From: Malachius bipustulatus
Taxonomy: Eukaryota > Arthropoda > Insecta > Coleoptera > Melyridae
Reading direction: 5' to 3'
Assembly (NCBI GenBank): GCA_910589415.1
Contig: OU342633.1
Location: forward strand, 39,314,210-39,378,209
Length of the DNA stretch: 64,000 bases
Below the pieces are notes generated by a model. The model had not been told where the DNA came from. It did no database searches and worked only from the letters and a program-made list of their open reading frames with translations. The position numbers were made by a program, and so were the translations under genes. Every line of letters begins with the position of its first letter. Within the stretch, counting starts at the first letter, position 1. Positions 24,062 through 36,317 of the stretch are shown here, in pieces.

Positions 24062-24519
24062 CAGTAGAGTCCCGTTCATTCGAGCTAAACGGGACCGGAC
24101 GGTGCTCGGATTTGCGGGAAACTCGGATCTCACGGATGAAAAAATAATCCGTCTAATCCGACCGTCGTTGAACTTTGTTCCGCTTAAATCGAGCCCACGA
24201 CATATGTAATTACATAATGTACATCTGCATGCCTGTATGTAGGTGCGCGCATATTTATGTATTATACCTACATAAAAAATAATAATTCAAATTGAAATAC
24301 ATTTATGCCAGTACATTATTATTGTATTAAAAAAATAATCCCTACAGTACCGTTTTGTAATTTACATAATATGTATGTATAACAGGGAATGCGATAGCTC
24401 GAATAAAGCGGAACCTAGCATAATGTTGCTCGGTTAATACGGATCGTGTAAATTCTATTTTTAGCTCGGATCACACGGAAGCTCGAAACACCGGGACTCG
24501 GATTAGCGAGACTCCACTT
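24062..24519. mobile_element. pogo/Tigger-like MITE, about 458 bp
   Basis: The left end CAGTAGAGTCCCGTTCATTC and right end GGATTAGCGAGACTCCACT are inverted and TA-flanked. The CAGTAGAGTCCCG terminus is typical of pogo-type elements and matches the 98-bp element at 43,972. No transposase. It sits inside the left arm of the 4-kb inverted duplication and is absent from the right arm, so it is younger than the duplication. Confidence 0.75.
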
Positions 24520-27497
24520 ACACTCTTGAGCACGGTTAACAAATAATAAAAAAACAAGAGCGTGCGGTTTAGCGGAATGAATTGGTCGGGTGCTAATTAT
24601 TCACGAGGCACTTATCTTCGTATGGCTCTCCAGTACGAGGATGACGATTGTTATGTCAGGAGCCCTTCGGAGCGAGCTACAAGTCTAGCTGGAAGTAGAC
24701 TGGATCTTCATGCTCGGCTCCGGAACTTGCTTCGGTTCAAAAGGTGGACTTGGTAGCAAAGAAAATCTGCCTTGGTACGGACAATCTGCTTGGCACGGAA
24801 AAGGCAGTTGCCTCCGGGAATAAGATGGCCTCCAGGAAAAAGATTGCATCCAAGAAAAAAATTGCCTCCAGGGAAAAAGCAAGCCAAAAACGTGGGTGAT
24901 TTTTATAATAATTCACGTGAAAGTTCACGACGCCATTTCAGGAAACTTCAGGTGTTTGCTTAACCTTCATCCGCGAATTTCCAGGAGAGAAAGGAAGGTG
25001 AAAACGCGTTCACCTGCGTTCCAGGTTGGAATTCGACAATCGATGTTGACGAAACTCGAGGCCGCCAGCCGGCCGTGTTGCATTGCACTAAACGCCACCA
25101 TCACTCACTTACCGCGCGCGCCCGCCGTTGTCTCCGTGTCGCTGGCATTTAGCCGGTACGTACGAAATGTACGTTACAACCTATAGAAGTATATCCACCT
25201 ATTCACCAATTATGTAATACTACCGCTTCACTTGAAACTTGGAACATGAAAAGAAGCAACCAAGAAGGCAATTTAGCGTTATAAAATTTTCAAAACTAAA
25301 TACACAAGCCTCTCCTCGCTTGTGGCAGTGTAATCACACACCTCATTTTTTGTTGCCAATGTTCGAGCCAATGTTTAATTGAACGTTCTATTTCGAGCAA
25401 AAAATCCAAAAAGATAAGCGCGAAGCAGATAAGAGACGGATTTCCCAGGTGTTTCTTCTCTTCCGATTCCGAACTGAAGTACCTATAGGTAAGCTTTTGA
25501 TTACCTAAAGCAAAAAACAACAACTAAAAAAAGGCATGAATAGTAAAAAAAATACGAGTATTTGGAGTATTAGTATTATTATGATAAAGATTTGATAATA
25601 AGACCAAGATTTGAAGTGCCTATAATCTCTGGTAAGATTTTTTTGCAGAGATGTAAGGGCTGCTTTTATTAACAATAAGTTGTTTTGTAGAAGCGAAGCC
25701 AATTATTTACCTTTATAGCTTTCTTGTCAAGAAGGAGCGGTTTTAGATATATTATGAGATTTATTGGCATCCAGATATCAACTCCGATTTCGGCTCCCTC
25801 GCCGCCCCACACAGAGAGATCTGATTTAAAAGAAACAAAAGCCGGTAAATTGATGACGACAATTCCGCCGTGCGAGATACGAGACATGGGGTGAAATACG
25901 CGAACTCTCAACCTAACGAATCTAAATATTACCCTGGATTTACCCAGATTTACCACCCCTGTTGTGTATAGTGAGAGCGGTTATTGGATATTGTGTGAGG
26001 ACCCTTGAAGTATACACTATACGGTCCTCCAGAGTCTACTTTTCTAAATTTTAAATAAGCTCCTCTGCGGTATCCAATTCCGGGTATTGAATTTTAAATC
26101 TTTAGCGGATTTTCTTGCGGAAAATAGCTGCGAAAATTTGAAATACAATGAGATTCGCAAATTTTATTCTATTTACTTTTTGAAGCTCATTGTTTATGCC
26201 ACCGGGACATTTTCCTTTGAAATACTCAACGATCACGTGATTGAAAGAAACATTTATCTTCTTCACTGAAAAGACTCAAGATAGGTACTTAGGTACAAAA
26301 AAAGAAACACGTGCGTACAGTACAGGTTCAGAAAACACTCAAAATTGATTAATCTAAAATATTACCTAGAATTAATTAAAGTTGGACTCACAAAATCTTG
26401 AAAACTGCTATTTGCAATAATTAGTGCAGAATTAGCAGGAATTACTCTTCTCAGTCATTCGCCTTGGATTCCGATTCCTGGGCTCCAGAGTCTGAAATAA
26501 AGAACAATTAAATTAATGAGGACCAATCGGTATAATGTAATGATTTTAGTTTGTTCAAGAATGCGCAGTAATTATTTTACTATCAACTAGGTATTGAAAT
26601 CAGCTATTTGTGCGATCATCAATAAATTTTACACCGGGAGAGAATCACTACCCCTCGTTGAAAAATCGTTAAAATTACAAAAATAAGAAATTTTACAATT
26701 TCCCATACATAGATACGAAATTCCAAAAAGACTTGCGGATCAATGCAGTAAAACGAGTGAAGCTCGGTTAGATTGAAAAAAAAGGTACTGGAAGCTTGTT
26801 TTTAATAAATGAAAAAAAAATTGACAGTTCAGATGGAACCGCCTGGCCACTTGCGAGAACGTCTGTCATTTGTAATGTACATTTTGTACTTACTGGCTAA
26901 ATGCCAGCGACCCGGAGACAACCGCGTTGCGCGCGTCGCATAAGGGAGTGATGGTGGCTTTTAGTTCGGTAGGTCGACGGCGGTGCAAGCTGCTGGCTGA
27001 AGGCCTCGAGTTTCACCGACCTCGACTGTCGAGTTTCGATCCGGTACGCCGATACCTGAGGTTTCATTCCCCCTTTCTCTCCTGGAGTTCGCGGAAAGAA
27101 GATCGTTTCCGCAAAATACCTGCAATTTTTACCGAAATGGCGTCGTGAATAATTCACGTAAAATACCTCAGACATCCACACGTTTTTGGTTTGGTGAGTG
27201 ATCTAAAATGGTTCCTTTATTTCCACTTAAATTATGCAGATCATATTTCCTTTAATGCAATATGCTATTTTAATTTTTAATCCGATCGAGTTTCGCTCAA
27301 TGGCTACCCGCATGTAAAATTTGTTGATCATCTGTTTGATCTTAATTCTCTTGAGGATGGGACGTAATTTTATGTACCCTTGGTAGGCCAGACTCGATCG
27401 GACCGTGAATATAATTTAGAGTGTGTCTGATACGGAGTGAACTTTCAGCTTTTCTCCTACGGAGCATTTTTCCCTACGGAAGCACATTTTTCCCTAC

Positions 27498-27602
27498 GCG
27501 GCACATTTTTTACGAACAACCAGGATCATCCTTCCGACCAGCCAGGATCTTTTTTCGAACAACCAGGATCATTCTTCCGACCAGCCAGGATCATTCCTAC
27601 AA
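27498..27602. repeat. 22-bp minisatellite, about 4 units
   Basis: CCAGGATCATTCTTCCGACC-type units start at 27,520, 27,542, 27,563 and 27,585, preceded by shorter ACATTTTTCCCTACG repeats. At the corresponding place of the inverted left arm (24,800-24,885) a different short tandem motif, based on GCCTCCAGGAAAAAG, is found. Confidence 0.85.
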
Positions 27603-27925
27603 GAAGCTGACCTGACTCCAGCCTCGTCAGAATCACCCAGATAAGTGCCTTGCTGCATGACCATATTTATCAGACCGCTTCATTCGGCTCAACTCAACAC
27701 TCTTGTTTATAATTGATTGTTAACCACGCTCAAGAGTTGCACTGTGATAATAATAACTGTGATTTTTTTTTTAATAAAGAGTACCTGTTGTTCTGCTGAC
27801 CTGCTTGTTATTGTTGACCCTCTTAGATTGACAACTCAACTCACGACCCTTGTTGTCTTTTATTTGCCTCATGCTCTCAACGGTTATTTTTCCCCTCTAG
27901 GGTAAAATAATTCGTTTCACATTTG

Positions 27926-29050
27926 CAGTCAGTGCACATTTTGTTGGAGGTGCAAAGTCAGCTCACCCCCAAAGTCCCATTTTTGTTTTTTTCCGTCCGA
28001 TTCACAGAAGTGAAAAGAAATCTGACAAAGCTTTTGAATGGTTCCCTTAATGGAAAACCGATCGGGCTCGAATGATCAAAATGTTGATTCCTTTTCCTTT
28101 AATGGGGAATCGATCCGGATGGAGGTTGATGTTAATTAGGAATTTTTTAGGCCGGGTGCAGGATACACTGGGAGATAATAGACAGGATTAATAATTTATT
28201 ATTATGGCTTTAATTATTGCGTACTCACTATTTACTTTCGTACCACTGGGCGAACCACTGTAACCCGTGCGGGGTATGCGGAAGTCTTCAAATTAATGCG
28301 GTTTTTTGCGAAGGGTGGCAGGGTACTGCGTGTACCACAGCCACGAATTGCGATCGGCCTTTTTAATAAGACACAATATTAAATGACGAATTTTAATGCG
28401 GGAATCGCGACGAATCCCACAGCAACTAACGAAGGATGCTGGTTGACTTGCTTGTCCTTGACTCTAACTAAGCACTGTCTCGATGCGTACTCTCCGACTC
28501 CGGACTCTGGCTACCGCTGGTGCTGGTGGTGAATGTTTGAAGATTCACTTTCACGTTTGAAAATTTGCAAAAGGACAAATTGAAATTTCTACATTTTTTG
28601 ACAAGCTTCAGGAATCATGGATATTCTGGACATTTTTTTCGAACTTTTGACACTTGAAGGATACCTACCTCGCGATCATTTTTGGTTAAATGTATTACAC
28701 ATGCCAGTTTTTAGATGGATATAAAGAGCTATAGCCAAGACCTCTATAGCCGATGTTGTTTGGCGCTATTTGGCGCGCTCCACAGCTCCTATAATAATAG
28801 GCAGCTGAATTTTATTTTATTATACAGTGTGAGTCGGGTAGAACGAACCAAACTCCAGGAATGGATTTTACAATGAAAATAACAAGAAAAAAATGTGTTC
28901 TAATTTTAATTTGTATTTAAATTGGATTCATTACAAACATTTTTTTAGTGTTTAGATTCTAGCTGACATGACAGGAATGTCACATTCAGCCGAGAATTCT
29001 GCTAATGCAGAACTCCAGAATAATCCCGCGAATATTCGAAAATGCAAGGC
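27926..29050. other. About 1.1 kb without firm features
   Basis: A GC-richer part at 28,240-28,530 may be a repeat edge, but no termini or protein can be defined. Confidence 0.35.
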
Positions 29051-29417
29051 TGTGACGTGACATAACATTCTACGACTGGAGCCACCAGTGAAAAGTCTAG
29101 AAATGACGAGAATCCACGGCCGGCATGTATATAAGAGCACCATGTCAACAGACAGTCAGTTCTAGATTGGAAGTCAGTTTGGTTGGATTGAAGTAGTTGA
29201 AGAGTGAAGTAATTATGACACGTGAATTGAAGTGAAATCAGAGAAATAAGAGAAGAGTAGTTAGTGTTGTGACTTGTAAGCAGTGAGTGTAAGTAAATAG
29301 GAAGAACTGATTATTTGGATTTTGGTTGGTTGTGTTGTGTTGCGATTGCGACTGATTCAAAAATAAAAAATTTTGTCAGATTTTTTTATTTGAAACAATA
29401 AAAGTAAGAACGTTACA
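29051..29417 (+). repeat. Putative solo LTR (367 bp)
   Basis: Starts TGTGACGTGACATAAC and ends GTAAGAACGTTACA, giving the TG...CA rule with short inverted ends (TGTGAC/GTTACA). It contains a TATA box (GTATATAAGAGC, 29,127) followed by an initiator-like TCAGTT about 30 bases on, and AATAAAAG near its end. No primer-binding site follows and the immediate flanks are not a clean duplication, so limits are provisional. Best reading is a Ty3/Gypsy-type solo LTR. Confidence 0.5.
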
Positions 29418-31312
29418 ATATTATACACACGAGTAAATATATACCTAATATCAGCTGAATTATAAATTATAATGTCTGACAGAAATCCGTCCCTGGTTCC
29501 CGGAATAGTAGTAATGAAAAAATATAGAATTTTTTATATTTATTCTCAACACTTGGGAAAACTTTAATTACTCCATTATTGAAGCTCTTCATTTTCTTAA
29601 TAACCGTTCTCCTTTAATTTACAGGCCCATTCTCAATAAACTTAATGAAGTTCGCGCTTTCTTAAAAAAACCACCAGCACCAGCGCCAGCACCAACCCTC
29701 CATTAATTAATTGTGGCATTCTCAATAAACTTAATTAATAATTTTCTGGTCGGACATTCAGACACGCTTGAAATGGAAACGATTTCTAATGAGCGAGAAA
29801 CCATATTTACGTTATTACGTCACTACTACGCACGTGCGTAGAATACAAATACGGACTTCAGCCGGAAGACCATCAACTTTCAATATGTTTACTTCATCCC
29901 AATTACAGAAACCAGGAAGGAAATACGCCGAAGGGATCAACCTATAAACATAGGAACAGAATCCCTTAACACTAAAGGTGGGAGGATACTCTTATAATAG
30001 GTGATGTAACAGTTAAGCTTCGATAGTTTAGTAAGGAATTAGAGAGGGATAAAATATGAACAAGTATATAGTTCAAAAATTAATTCCTCTAAAACAATTA
30101 CTTAGGTACCTATTTCTCAAAAAATGCATCTCCATGATGATAGCGAAAGGAAATTCCATATTAAAGCTTTCCAAAGGAACGGTTACTATTCGACTGGATA
30201 CAATAGCACTGGTTTGAAAGGATAAGTGGAACACATAAGGGTGATTCCGCTCTATACTACCTCCCAAGTCCCTTATACTAATAATCACAGAGGGTACTTT
30301 AGTGTTCCAAGATGGTGATATGTCAGCAAAATCTAACTCAGCTGAAATATGCATTTATCTGCGGACGTTTCGGGAATGCGAATAAGCTGCTTTTTAGTTT
30401 ATGCCTTTCAGAGGGATGAACAGTATTCGGAACCCTATCACGGACTAGGACAATGAATTATATTGTACTTTTTGCACGATCAGGGGTATTTGTTCACTTG
30501 GATGAACTATTGCTGTAAAGTTAGCTGTAATAACCGTTCTAAGAAATAGTAAAATACAATCGATCTGTCCTGGACAGAGATAATAAAATTTCAGCATACA
30601 GTATGAAATTAAAGAACATTAGGGTGTTAGTAAACTATAAGCAGCGACCTCGTGCCTCGTATCATACCAATAAATAGCACCTATTTTTGTAACGATTGTT
30701 TTGATCCCACAGTATCATTTCAAAAAAACACTATGTATAGTATCGGCTGCATTGTGCGACATCGGCGGTTCTGTTCGGAAGTAGCTATCTTTTGACTCCG
30801 TCGGTTTGGTTCTCGTCGTTAGCCGATCTGTCAGGGACAAGGCTTTTAAAAGGATTGTCGGTTAAATTCTAAAACTCTAAAACAGTCCAACTGTTCTTTA
30901 TTTTCATATATTTTATTACCATCAGAATTTATAGCAGCTAAGCGTTCACCACCCAATTAGCGAGGAGTTCGCCCTTCTTTCCAGATGCCTTTTGCCCAGG
31001 ATTCTACCCTGATTGACATGGAGGACCAGTAGACCGAATACCAGTATCACCCATTTCCCGGCAGTACGCACGTTAATTATTAATACAATGCAGCACCAGC
31101 ACCATCCATGAGCTAGTACCGTTCACAGGCAATAACTCAGGCGCTCCAGAGTCCAGACAGATTTACATGGAGCTGTATTGAACCCGTTTTTTGAGACAGG
31201 GACCTTAAAGTTCAGTATACGATATTTGAGCTTTCTTGGGATTTAGATTCTAATTTTAATTTGCCACTAGAAGTTCTTTGCAGAAAAAATTTCGCACAGC
31301 ATACGAGGTGAA
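29418..31312. other. About 1.9 kb without firm features
   Basis: The (GGTGCT)-like phrase CCACCAGCACCAGCGCCAGC near 29,680 has cousins at 8,866 and 28,512, perhaps from a shared dispersed repeat. Otherwise nothing is supported. Confidence 0.4.
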
Positions 31313-31360
31313 GACATGGACCGTACCGTTTCGGCCTTATTATGGACTCATCAGCATATC
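31313..31360 (-). ncRNA. Hammerhead ribozyme motif, well-formed
   Basis: Minus strand, 5' to 3': stem I GATATG, core CTGATGA, stem-II region GTCCATAATAAGGC, core CGAAAC, minimal stem III with loop GGTACG, cleavage triplet GTC, then CATGTC, which pairs all six bases of stem I (one G-U). All invariant core residues are present; stem II has one mismatch. The very short stem III is typical of hammerheads in Penelope-like elements and retrozymes. The host repeat around it could not be delimited. Confidence 0.7.
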
Positions 31361-33401
31361 ATATCAGTCAGACCCACGCTATATACACATACTGTATGAA
31401 AGTTCACAGTTCACATATCTTAACTGGCCTTTTCTGATGATAGTGAAGTAAAATTTTAATGAATTCATAAAAAAATTTATTCTGTTTAATAAAAGCAATG
31501 CGTGCGCATTGCCAAAGTAATAAGTTAATTTCGTTGGTGAGCTAGCTGGCTGCTAAATAGCGTTCTTTACCTCCCCGAAATTTGCTCGGGGGTGGATTGA
31601 ACGGTACATACCCTACCACTTTGTTAATTTTTTTTAATAAGGAGTTAGTTACATGATTTAGGTCAAAATCGCTTCCAAATTCGTTGTTCTCATACTATAA
31701 AAACCGTACCAATTTTCAAGTGGGATTATTTGTTTTGCTATAAAATACAAAACAGGAAAACGACATATTCACACCTTTTAAAATATACAAAGTGTGTCTA
31801 AAAATAAAGACCATTTAGTTTATAGACAACTAAGTATTACGGAATTTCGGATTTACAGCCGCACGTAAAATAAGTTTAATTTAGGACTCAAAACCCCGAT
31901 TGTGTAATATACACCACGAGATAAGCACGTTACATTACATGCATGCCAAGTTCGTTTAAATGTTTCCGCTAGTTTGGGGACCTCGACCTTGTAAACTTCA
32001 CTTACCAGCACCCCCCTTATTAGAGCTTAAAACTAAAGGCTAATAAAGTTGCCTTTCTCTTACCACTTTGATAAGAATTTTAGCCTAGTTTCGGAAATAT
32101 GTCACTTAAACTTTCTTACTTCGACCGAACGGAACAAAGCAAGAGAGAAATATGTGCTATAACTTTCCTAGCCTGTACAAAATATAAACATTATTTAAGT
32201 CAAATTTCTTCCTTAAAATTATAGGAAGTTAAGTACCTATAGTAAGTATACACATTTTATGAAATTAAGTTTAATCTGATCAAATTGAGATCATATACAA
32301 GCCGTTTTCTTTTATCTCTCTTGCCATTAGAACCTCGAGAAGTCGAGAACTTGATACAAGGTCGATTAAATAAAAAAAATAAAAATTTTATGATTATTGG
32401 GATTCTGAAAAAAAATCAGGAAAACCTCTAGGAAATATCTTGGAAAATTTTGAAAAGTCTAGATTTTTTATTTTGGAAAAAAAATTCTCGAGTAAAATAT
32501 TCAATGAATAATAAAAAGAAAAATCGTGGAAAAATTCTCAAGCAAATGACAAATAAAAACACTGTTGAAGACGTATTAGATGACCGTTTGACCGTTGGAG
32601 CTCATCGGCATGCCACATCAGCAAAATGTAATTCCCTATCTTCTATGTAAGAGCAGTTGACTATATAACTACAAGAGCGAAATGACCATCCATGTCTTTA
32701 GCAGTGGTTTTCTCTGTCTTTGGCATGACATCAGTGATGAACATAAGCCCTAATCAACGAATTTTCTTCTTCTTACTTTAGCCATATCTTTTTTATTATT
32801 GAAAATATATGATTTTTTTGTTAAAACGTTTCATAAAGTTGACATTTTGATTATCATTTTAGTTTCGAAATCACATTTTTTAGGCACAAGTGCTTAAAAG
32901 TTTTGCTTTAAGTACAATCTTTTTTTCGTCCGTGCTTAAAACACTCCCATTTGGTAACTTGTACCACAAATAGCTATTTGTATATTCCCGTAAGTCGTCA
33001 TTTAGCTATCCATCTGTCATTTCAAGAATTTTCAAAGCCAGCCACTAGATCTTGGAGTTTTCATAATCAACTTTCAGTTTTCCTCTGGCCGCCATATTGT
33101 CTTTTTATAACGTTCGGTCTAAAAAGTCAAGGAAATAAAAATCAATAAAAATTAAAAAAAATACTCAATTTTCTTCTTAACAAATATTTTTTCACCGAAT
33201 GAGGTCAATGTAATGTAATATTGCTTGCCTTAGTTTTCATTTTTATCTTTCCAGGACATTTGGTAAAAAATATAAAACCATAACATCTTGCAGTTTTTTA
33301 ATGTTGTAGATTTTTGGTTTCTTTATTTTTTGACAGCGAATGACAAGAAAAACCAATACGACGACCATAAGAATAATAATAAGAAATTGTAGTTGACTGT
33401 G
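31361..33401. other. About 2 kb without recognised features
   Basis: AT-rich. A small palindrome-like AGGCACAAGTGCTT at 32,882 recurs in longer form near 39,499 (AAGCACAAGTGC ... GCACTTGTGC). No gene supported. Confidence 0.4.
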
Positions 33402-33459
33402 GAAACCCTGTGATCTAGTCGGCTTTGAAAATTGTTAGAATGTCAGTTGGATAGCTCAT

Positions 33460-34047
33460 GATGATGCTTCGGCGATACATACAGGCTGTCCCAGAATAAA
33501 CAAGAGTTTCCTTATTTTTTTACATAAAATCTTTATAACATGTCATCGTCGTATGCTTAATATGCGTAGGTACTGTAAATAAAAGTAATTGAAAACCATT
33601 TCGTGTGCATTTTCAGAAAATTTGAACAGTGAAGATAATTTTCAGAAATGAACATCTTCAGCTAATTTTGAAAAATTTTAATTTTGAGTGAGCATAATCT
33701 AATAAACGTGACATTAGGCAGTAAAGGCCATAAAACGTAGATGTTTTTCTGAGTAATTCTCACGTTTTCTGTGCTGCGTGTTTTTTTTATGGTCACACAA
33801 TTATTATTATCACGTTAATTTTTGTAACACTAAAAACGAAGAAAAAGTCATAAAATAACGAATAACTCGAAAACCGTAAATAATCTGCATATGGGATTTT
33901 ATCAACCCCCCCCCCCCCCCTTCATTCACTGGGCTTCGTTTGATCCATGCCTTCTGGGACAGCCTGTATACTAAAATTGGAATGACACAGAGAAGATTAG
34001 CATGACCCTTGCGCAAGGATGATACCTCGGATGATACTTATGCGAAT
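33460..34047 (+). pseudogene. U6 snRNA-like copy split by a MITE (unit 1)
   Basis: U6 is the RNA-polymerase-III-made spliceosomal snRNA. The left part (33,460-33,481) reads GATGATGCTTCGGCGATACATA, aligning with the U6 5' stem-loop. The right part (33,967-34,047) continues TATACTAAAATTGGAATGAC, then ACAGAGAAGATTAGCATGAC and CTTGCGCAAGGATGA: the invariant ACAGAGA box and the AGC triad region of U6. The 485-bp MITE lies exactly at the CATA/TACT junction. Beyond GGATGA the match decays, and no TATA or proximal sequence element is obvious upstream. I regard it as a pseudogene. Confidence 0.85.
33482..33966. mobile_element. 485-bp MITE inside U6 copy (unit 1)
   Basis: Inverted ends CAGGCTGTCCCAGAA / TTCTGGGACAGCCTG flanked by TA on both sides, as for Tc1/mariner-type insertion. 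The interior is AT-rich, non-coding, and contains a 15-C run at 33,906-33,920. Confidence 0.9.
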
Positions 34048-34593
34048 ACACAAAAAATAATTCATTTTCTTTCAATAATAAAAAAGGCTGAAATAAAAAA
34101 TATGAATTTTCCAGTTTTTTCAGAATATTTCAGCAACGACTGAAGTTGCCCCAAATTTTGTTTCAGTTTTTTAATAAGATTGAAGCTGTGCAAGCAGCTC
34201 TTTACTACTTTAACCGACCCTGTATCTCTCTCTGCTAGTTCTCAAGATGCTGAGAGAGAAAAAAAAACGTTTATTATTTCATTTATTTCAAGGCAAACGC
34301 AGCGTTTTGACGTTTGAATAACTACCTACCTAACATAATGAAATGAGTTTATTGTCGTTTGAATTTCGTGAATGTAGATATTTACCGCTGTTATGTTTCT
34401 TCCATTGCTGTTGTCAATTATTAATAAGTGACACGTGACTAGTTGTAGGTAATTTGTTTGTGTATAAAAATGTGTGATAGTAAGTTGAATGGGATTTTAT
34501 TTAGTATTACATAGGCGAATGCATGTAGGATACTAGAAACCCTGTGATCTAGTCGGCTTTGAAAATTGTTAGAATGTCAGTTGGATAGCTCAT

Positions 34594-35177
34594 GATGATG
34601 CTTCGGCGGTACATACAGGCTGTCCCAGAATAAACAAGAGTTTCCTTATTTTTTTTACATAAAATCTTTATAACATGTCATCGTCGTATGCTTAATATGC
34701 GTAGGTACTGTAAATAAAAGTAATTGAAAACCATTTCGTGTGCATTTTCAGAAAATTTGAACAGTGAAGATAATTTTCAGAAATGAACATCTTCAGCTAA
34801 TTTTGAAAAATTTTAATTTTGAGTGAGCATAATCTAATAAACGTGACATTAGGCAGTAAAGGCCATAAAACGTAGATGTTTTTCTGAGTAATTCTCACGT
34901 TTTCTGTGCTGCGTGTTTTTTTTATGGTCACACAATTATTATTATCACGTTAATTTTTGTAACACTAAAAACGAAGAAAAAGTCATAAAATAACGAATAA
35001 CTCGAAAACCGTAAATAATCTGCATATGGGATTTTATCAACCCCCCCCCCCTTCATTCACTGGGCTTCGTTTGATCCATGCCTTCTGGGACAGCCTGTAT
35101 ACTAAAATTGGAATGACACAGAGAAGATTAGCATGACCCTTGCGCAAGGATGATACCTCGGATGATACTTATGCGAA
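34594..35177 (+). pseudogene. U6 snRNA-like copy split by a MITE (unit 2)
   Basis: Second member of the triplication: left U6 part 34,594-34,615, right part 35,098-35,177, with the same junction and the same ACAGAGA and AGC sequences as unit 1. Confidence 0.85.
34616..35097. mobile_element. MITE inside U6 copy (unit 2)
   Basis: Same element and same site as in unit 1; its homopolymer is 11 Cs (35,041-35,051). Copied with the unit rather than inserted independently. Confidence 0.9.
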
Positions 35178-35727
35178 TACACAAAAAATAATTCATTTTC
35201 TTTCAATAATAAAAAAGGCTGAAATAAAAAATATGAATTTTCCAGTTTTTTCAAAATATTTCAGCAACGACTGAAGTTGCCCCAAATTTTGTTTCAGTTT
35301 TTTAATAAGATTGAAGCTGTGCAAGCAGCTCTTTACTACTTTAACCGACCCTGTATCTCTCTCTGCTAGTTCTCAAGATGCTGAGAGAGAAAAAAAAACG
35401 TTTATTATTTCATTTATTTCAAGGCAAACGCAGCGTTTTGACGTTTGAATAACTACCTACCTAACATAATGAAATGAGTTTATTGTCGTTTGAATTTCGT
35501 GAATGTAGATATTTACCGCTGTTATGTTTCTTCCATTGCTGTTGTCAATTATTAATAAGTGACACGTGACTAGTTGTAGGTAATTTGTTTTTTGTGTATA
35601 AAAATGTGTGATAGTAAGTTGAATGGGATTTTATTTAGTATTACATAGGCGAATGCATGTAGGATACTAGAAACCCTGTGATCTAGTCGGCTTTGAAAAT
35701 TGTTAGAATGTCAGTTGGATAGCTCAT

Positions 35728-36317
35728 GATGATGCTTCGGCGGTACATACAGGCTGTCCCAGAATAAACAAGAGTTTCCTTATTTTTTTTACATAAAATC
35801 TTTATAACATGTCATCGTCGTATGCTTAATATGCGTAGGTACTGTAAATAAAAGTAATTGAAAACCATTTCGTGTGCATTTTCAGAAAATTTGAACAGTG
35901 AAGATAATTTTCAGAAATGAACATCTTCAGCTAATTTTGAAAAATTTTAATTTTGAGTGAGCATAATCTAATAAACGTGACATTAGGCAGTAAAGGCCAT
36001 AAAACGTAGATGTTTTTCTGAGTAATTCTCACGTTTTCTGTGCTGCGTGTTTTTTTTATGGTCACACAATTATTATTATCACGTTAATTTTTGTAACACT
36101 AAAAACGAAGAAAAAGTCATAAAATAACGAATAACTCGAAAACCGTAAATAATCTGCATATGGGATTTTATCAACCCCCCCCCCCCCCCCCTTCATTCAC
36201 TGGGCTTCGTTTGATCCATGCCTTCTGGGACAGCCTGTATACTAAAATTGGAATGACACAGAGAAGATTAGCATGACCCTTGCGCAAGGATGATACCTCG
36301 GATGATACTTATGCGAA
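35728..36317 (+). pseudogene. U6 snRNA-like copy split by a MITE (unit 3)
   Basis: Third member: left U6 part 35,728-35,749, right part 36,238-36,317. Confidence 0.85.
35750..36237. mobile_element. MITE inside U6 copy (unit 3)
   Basis: Same element and site; its homopolymer is 17 Cs (36,175-36,191). Confidence 0.9.

Larger units (their letters stand above)
23872..27925. repeat. Imperfect 4-kb inverted duplication (LTR-like arms)
   Basis: The left arm (about 23,872-25,180) is the inverted counterpart of the right arm (about 26,870-27,925). Matching blocks include TAACAAGCAGGTCAGCAGAA (24,003) with its complement at 27,790, the GTTAACA/TGTTAAC region near 24,536 and 27,718, TTCACGACGCCATTTC (24,924) with its complement near 27,135, and TGTCTCCGTGTCGCTGGCAT with its complement near 26,905. 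The right arm contains AATAAAGAGTACC, an LTR-like poly(A) signal. The 1.7-kb centre (25,181-26,869) shows no gag/pol. Two related LTRs in opposite orientation, or a foldback element, would explain it. The left arm is lengthened by a pogo-like MITE at 24,062. Confidence 0.65.

Noticed and set aside
29051..29417. Full LTR retrotransposon starting here
   Set aside because: No primer-binding site, gag/pol or second LTR nearby; only a solo LTR is supported.
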